This document shows positions 61,800 through 64,000 of a stretch of DNA of 64,000 nt, in pieces. Source of the DNA: Aphidius gifuensis (lineage: Eukaryota > Arthropoda > Insecta > Hymenoptera > Braconidae); contig NC_057792.1 in the NCBI RefSeq assembly GCF_014905175.1, positions 20,590,963 through 20,654,962 on the forward strand. The letters are read 5' to 3'. The notes beneath the pieces are model-generated. The model did not search any database. It was not told the DNA's origin and saw only the letters and a program-made list of their open reading frames with translations. The translations under genes were made by a program, and so were the position numbers. Within the stretch, counting starts at the first letter, position 1, and every line of letters starts with the position of its first letter.

Positions 61800-62819
61800 C
61801 TAGAAATGATTTATTTATTTACTTTTGAATTATTATAATTGAATTTATACAACTGTGTAGGCAGATATGAATAATTCAAATAATTTGATAAACGTAATTT
61901 CAAGTCGAAATATTAAAAAAAACGAGTGAAGAAAATTTTTATCAAATACTCAAGAAAAAAAAAAACTAACGATTAATAACTATTACCAAATAGCGAAATT
62001 TGATGTCATTTGTAATTATTGCATTATTTTAATGAGTCAATAATTATTCAATATCTAACGGCAATCGATAGGCTTAAATAAAATATTAAAATTAATTTTA
62101 TACGATGAGAACTTGTCTACGATTAATCACGACTTTATTCAGAAAATTTTCTCCAACGTATGAATAAATTAATCACTTTTCGATACATGTCAACAGAATT
62201 TCTCTGCATATTTAAAAAACGAAAATATTTATCAAATAAAATTTTATTGATAGAGTCTTTTTTTATTCTCATTCATTTTTTTACGAAATTTTTGAAATTG
62301 CATTTTTTAATTTTATTTTTTATTTTGAATATTTCTACATTGAAATAACAAAGAATCATAAGGCTCATAAATTTATTTTTAGTATCAGTATGAAGATTCA
62401 TTATCATTATTGAAAAAAAGCCGACTTACAATAAATAAAAAAAAAGATTTAAAATTCTTTTGACACACTTGGAACTATATATTTGCAATTATTTTGAATA
62501 TTTGAATTTTATTCACCTAATTTACAAAAAAAAGAAAAAAATAATATTTGACAATTATTAATTACATTTATTAGATGAAAAATATTGAACGAGTATCTCA
62601 ATTATTATACTTTTATTGATTAATCATGTTAATTATTATTTAATAATAGTTATAATTATTCATGTTAACGAATGATTTTTTGAGTTGATTAAGGATTAAA
62701 TCAACCATTATTCTTTTTACAGTAAACATATGTAAAAAATGAACCCATTATGTCAGTATGTCAAATTAGAATTTTTCTTTAAAATTCAAAATAGTGAATA
62801 TCTAAATGAATATATCGAT
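61800..62819. other. intergenic or intronic region
   Basis: Possibly upstream intron of the broken gene to the left and 3' flank of the LRR paralogue to the right. TCGTTAACATGAATAATTATAA (minus strand near 62650) echoes the 3' flank of LRR gene 1. No exon recognised. Confidence 0.4.
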
Positions 62820-64000
62820 TTATTTGCGAGTATTAAAATTTGACTTGAAAAAAACATCTGATTGCGCTAATGATTTGAAAATATCATCATGATCTTGAAA
62901 AGATACATAAACAAATAATGGTTTTTCATGATGTTTTTTTAATTCTAACATTCCTCTGGCAAATTCAAAAGTTATGTTTGTATTTCTAACATATAAATTA
63001 TTTAAATTTGGCAAATTTTCAGCAAGTTTCAGCACTGATTTATTAGTGATTTTAATGCAATTGGATAAATCCAAGTATTCCAATTTTTCATGAACGAAAC
63101 ATTCAATTGATTGATCCGTAATAAATACATTTTCTTCTAATCCATTTAAATTAAGATTAAGCGATTCTAATTCTTTTAGATTATTGAGTGCAATCATACC
63201 ATTATCTGTTATATTTTTACCAATTATATCGACATGTCTTAATTTTTTAGCATTATTACTAAGATTAATGAAAAATTCATCTGTAACGCCACAATCAAAA
63301 TTAATATGAAATGTCTCGAGATTTTGTAAATTCCCAATTGGATACATGTTAATTTTTTCATCAAACACTGGATCATTGTTCAGCCAAGAACACATGAATC
63401 TCAGATGAACCAAATTTTTTATTTCACTTATTGACTGGAGTAATAATTGGCTTGGCTCAAAATTAATTATATTCAACTTTTTCAAAGTGATTAATTGAGG
63501 AAATACCTGAAAAATAAATAAATTATCAATTAAAAATTAAATAAAATTTTTTTCAAGTTATATAATATTTAAAAAATTTAAACTTACCGAAGCCAATGAA
63601 TCTGGTAAGCGGAGATGATCTTGTTTTTGATTACGTGAAAGACATAACTCTATTAAGGTTCCACCAACTTGTTCTAATGACTTGACTAAAGTCAATGGTA
63701 GAGTAGAATTTTTACAATGCCAATTAATTCTTAGTACTTTAAGATGAGACATACTAGAAAAAACATTTTCAAAATCTTGATCTTCAATTTCTTTGAATTG
63801 TAATACAAGTTCATTGAGATTAGGACAATTAGTATTAATAAATGGCATTATTTTAGAAAAAGGATATGCTTCTACATTTAAAGCCTTCAAATGAGATCCA
63901 AAAAGATTAACTAGGTATTTAAAATCATCCACTTTCTTTTGTAACTCCTTATCTGATCGAGCATTAGCCCCATTAAATCTATATGATTTATTTCGTGAAT
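62820..64000 (-). CDS. leucine-rich-repeat protein, inverted paralogue, 5' end outside the window
   Basis: Exons 63588-64000 (continuing beyond the edge) and 62820-63506 are separated by an 81-bp intron at the same position as intron 3 of the LRR gene at 34783-36669. The protein runs from SRNKSYRFNGANARSDKE through LRR blocks such as CPNLNELVLQFKEI and LEYLDLSNCIKITNKSV to FKSNFNTRK. Long blocks of residues are identical between the paralogues (for example IINFEPSQLLLQSISEIKN). Differences cluster in LSNNAKKLRHVD against LCNNSKNLRRLD, LESLNLNLNG against LKWLKFDLNE, and the C-terminal FQDHDDIFKS against FEDCEDLFNL. The C-terminus is six residues shorter. This is a recent inverted duplication. 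Confidence 0.85.

Noticed and set aside
1..64000. tRNA genes, rRNA, CRISPR arrays, viral genes or intact transposase genes
   Set aside because: I looked for cloverleaf arms with box A/B motifs, regularly spaced short repeats and transposase or polymerase motifs and saw none; a tRNAscan or profile search could still reveal weak cases.

Overview
This is an AT-rich insect nuclear window with spliced, mostly single-domain animal genes, short introns of about 50-250 bp and long A/T homopolymers. The gene set (arylphorin-type hexamerins, a spaetzle ligand, Tret1-type trehalose transporter, SLC26 transporter, WDR43, SNX14, SMYD4, TMEM170, heparan sulfate 3-O-sulfotransferase) is ordinary arthropod equipment. 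Extreme A/T codon use and compact introns would fit a hymenopteran, perhaps a braconid-type parasitoid wasp, but the sequence alone does not prove the order. There is no sign of bacterial, viral or CRISPR content.

Layout. 0.4-2.5 kb: WDR43/Utp5 (+) with a damaged C-terminal domain. 4.9-12.2 kb: two tandem hexamerins (+), the first with 2 introns and strongly biased codons, the second with 5 introns. 13.0-16.7 kb: a spaetzle-family cystine-knot ligand (+). 19.7-26.8 kb: an SLC26 sulfate/anion transporter (+) with a good TATA/Inr promoter and a possible second first exon. 27.8-29.1 kb: a 3-O-sulfotransferase (-). 29.7-31.9 kb: a tandem duplication carrying two small secreted peptide genes (+) plus a gene-less third relic. 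32.6-33.2 kb: TMEM170 (-). 34.8-36.7 kb: a leucine-rich-repeat protein (+), whose close paralogue lies inverted at the right edge (62.8-64.0 kb, -). 37.3-40.2 kb: SNX14 (+), convergent with Tret1 (-, 40.8-42.8 kb). 42.8-55.4 kb: a gene desert holding repeats, a probable minus-strand promoter and a nearly identical 404-bp copy of part of Tret1. 55.4-57.8 kb: SMYD4-like SET/MYND protein (+) with a foldback element in an intron. 58.3-59.87 kb: a tandem array of ~297-bp units, five of which carry an exon-like cassette, running into an unrecognised 207-codon ORF. 61.0-61.8 kb: a broken minus-strand reading frame.

Functional links are loose: hexamerins store amino acids, Tret1 moves trehalose, SLC26 may supply sulfate that sulfotransferases use (via PAPS), and spaetzle signals through Toll receptors. 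No operon-like organisation is expected. The parts most worth a second look are the exon-cassette array in front of the orphan ORF, the Tret1 fragment flanked by a 42-bp duplication, the duplicated secreted peptides with conserved cores and divergent tails, and two reading frames with several lesions that may be either pseudogenisation or assembly error.
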